Source: JAMCRM01 sp041685075
Lineage (GTDB): Bacteria; Acidobacteriota; Terriglobia; Bryobacterales; Bryobacteraceae
Assembly (NCBI GenBank): GCA_041685075.1
Contig: JAWLGN010000329.1
Coordinates: 1-5,792 of the forward strand
Direction: 5' to 3'
DNA: 5,792 nt
How positions within the stretch are numbered: position 1 is the stretch's first letter; every line of letters starts with the position of its first letter. The translations under genes and the position numbers were made by a program. The notes beneath the pieces were generated by a model. It did not search any database. It was not told the origin of the DNA and saw nothing but the letters and a program-made list of their open reading frames with translations. Of this stretch, positions 5,137-5,792 are shown piece after piece.

Positions 5137-5792
5137 ATGCGCCGTCGTGATTTTCTCGGAGCCGCGGCCGGATGGGCCGTCGCTCGTCCGCCAAAGCCCT
5201 GCTTCGCTCTCCACCCCTTTATCGAGGCCAACCCCAAGGCCGTCTTCATCCGGCGCACCCGCGTGCCGCACAAGATGGACGCCGCCGCCAAGCTGCGCGA
5301 AGGCCTGGAACTCGCCCGCCAAATCTTCGTTCCCGTGGATCGCGGCGGCATCCCCATCACCCATCGCGTCATCCTCAAGCCGAACTTCACCAGCGTCCGG
5401 GAACGCGCCCCCGACCGGTACGACAACTGGGGCACCGGCACCGACCCGCAGTTCTACGAGGGCCTCCTGCTCGGTCTCAAGGAACTCGGCCTGACCAAGT
5501 TCCATTTCATCGAGGCGAACAACTACCCCGCTTGGAACATGCGCGGCTTCGTCGATATCAACGAGCGGCACGGCGTCCGGATGAACGAAACCGAGCGCCG
5601 CGAGCGCCACTTCCGCTCCGGCGAGGGCATCACCTGGAGCAAGGTGCCGGACCCCGTGGTCTTCACCCGCATCCCGCACTACGCGCCGGTGAACGAGCCG
5701 GACACCTGGCTGCTGAACATCGCCAAGTGGAAGGCGCACGGCATGTGCTTGAGCCAGTCGGTAAAGAACGAGCAGGGGCTGGTCGTGGGGCC
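5137..5792 (+). CDS. Tat-exported DUF362 domain protein (5' part, cut by window end)
   Basis: The first 218 residues are visible and the frame is open to the edge. The N-terminus RRRDFLG (2-8), followed by an Ala-rich segment, is a twin-arginine (Tat) signal, implying export of a folded protein, often one carrying a cofactor. The mature part matches the DUF362 family: VILKPNFTS (78-86), GTDPQFYEGLLLGLKELG (101-118), a nearby FIEAN, and WLLNIAKWKAHGMCLSQSVKN (191-211). The last segment corresponds to the family's Pro-Lys-x-Lys-x-His and alkali-like 'KN' block. The biochemical function of DUF362 proteins is not established; some relatives carry iron-sulfur ferredoxin domains, and none is visible in this portion. 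GGAGG (5127-5131) lies five bases before the ATG, the strongest ribosome-binding site in the window. It starts 14 bp after the previous gene and is presumably cotranscribed with it. Confidence 0.85.
   Translation, partial: MRRRDFLGAAAGWAVARPPKPCFALHPFIEANPKAVFIRRTRVPHKMDAAAKLREGLELARQIFVPVDRGGIPITHRVILKPNFTSVRERAPDRYDNWGTGTDPQFYEGLLLGLKELGLTKFHFIEANNYPAWNMRGFVDINERHGVRMNETERRERHFRSGEGITWSKVPDPVVFTRIPHYAPVNEPDTWLLNIAKWKAHGMCLSQSVKNEQGLVVG

Noticed and set aside
3299..5194. Minus-strand open frame of about 630 codons.
   Set aside because: It covers the end of the deacetylase gene, the whole unknown gene and the start of the DUF362 gene antisense. Its composition is Gly/Ala/His-rich and it shows no motif. 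The plus-strand genes have ribosome-binding sites and family motifs.
5119..5739. Minus-strand open frame of about 206 codons at the right end.
   Set aside because: It is antisense to the DUF362 gene, which has a perfect GGAGG, a Tat leader and clear family motifs. The antisense frame has no start signal of similar quality.

Overview
This is a GC-rich window (roughly two thirds G+C by eye) from a bacterium with an ordinary Shine-Dalgarno-type gene layout. Three things suggest a soil or sediment Acidobacteriota, perhaps of the Solibacter/Bryobacter group: a two-domain acetylxylan-esterase-like exported hydrolase, an exported amidohydrolase/deacetylase-type metallohydrolase, and a Tat-exported DUF362 protein. 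This assignment is inference from gene content and composition; there is no rRNA or other marker gene.

Layout. Positions 1-430 are mostly intergenic. They hold a possible gene edge at the extreme left, a candidate leftward promoter near 218-246 and a group of inverted repeats at 347-406 that may end transcription of the esterase. Positions 431-2506, minus strand, encode an exported alpha/beta-hydrolase of 691 residues built from two tandem hydrolase-like halves. Only the first half keeps a Ser-Asp-His triad. A 72-bp divergent intergenic region (2507-2578) follows. It carries a recognisable sigma70-type promoter for the rightward genes and two perfect palindromes.

From 2579 to the right edge is a compact plus-strand operon. 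It contains an exported binuclear-metal amidohydrolase/deacetylase (2579-3793), an uncharacterised protein with no signal peptide (3809-5122), and the start of a Tat-exported DUF362 protein (5137 to the edge). The gaps are 15 and 14 bp, and the second and third genes have good Shine-Dalgarno sequences. The DUF362 gene is cut by the window end.

How the genes may work together. The divergent esterase and the rightward operon share one short control region, so joint regulation is plausible. Two of the products are hydrolases from families that act on acyl esters or amides, and both have export signals. An envelope-located pathway that deacylates an unknown substrate is the most economical reading. 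No sequence here names the substrate. No mobile element, CRISPR array, tRNA or rRNA is visible.
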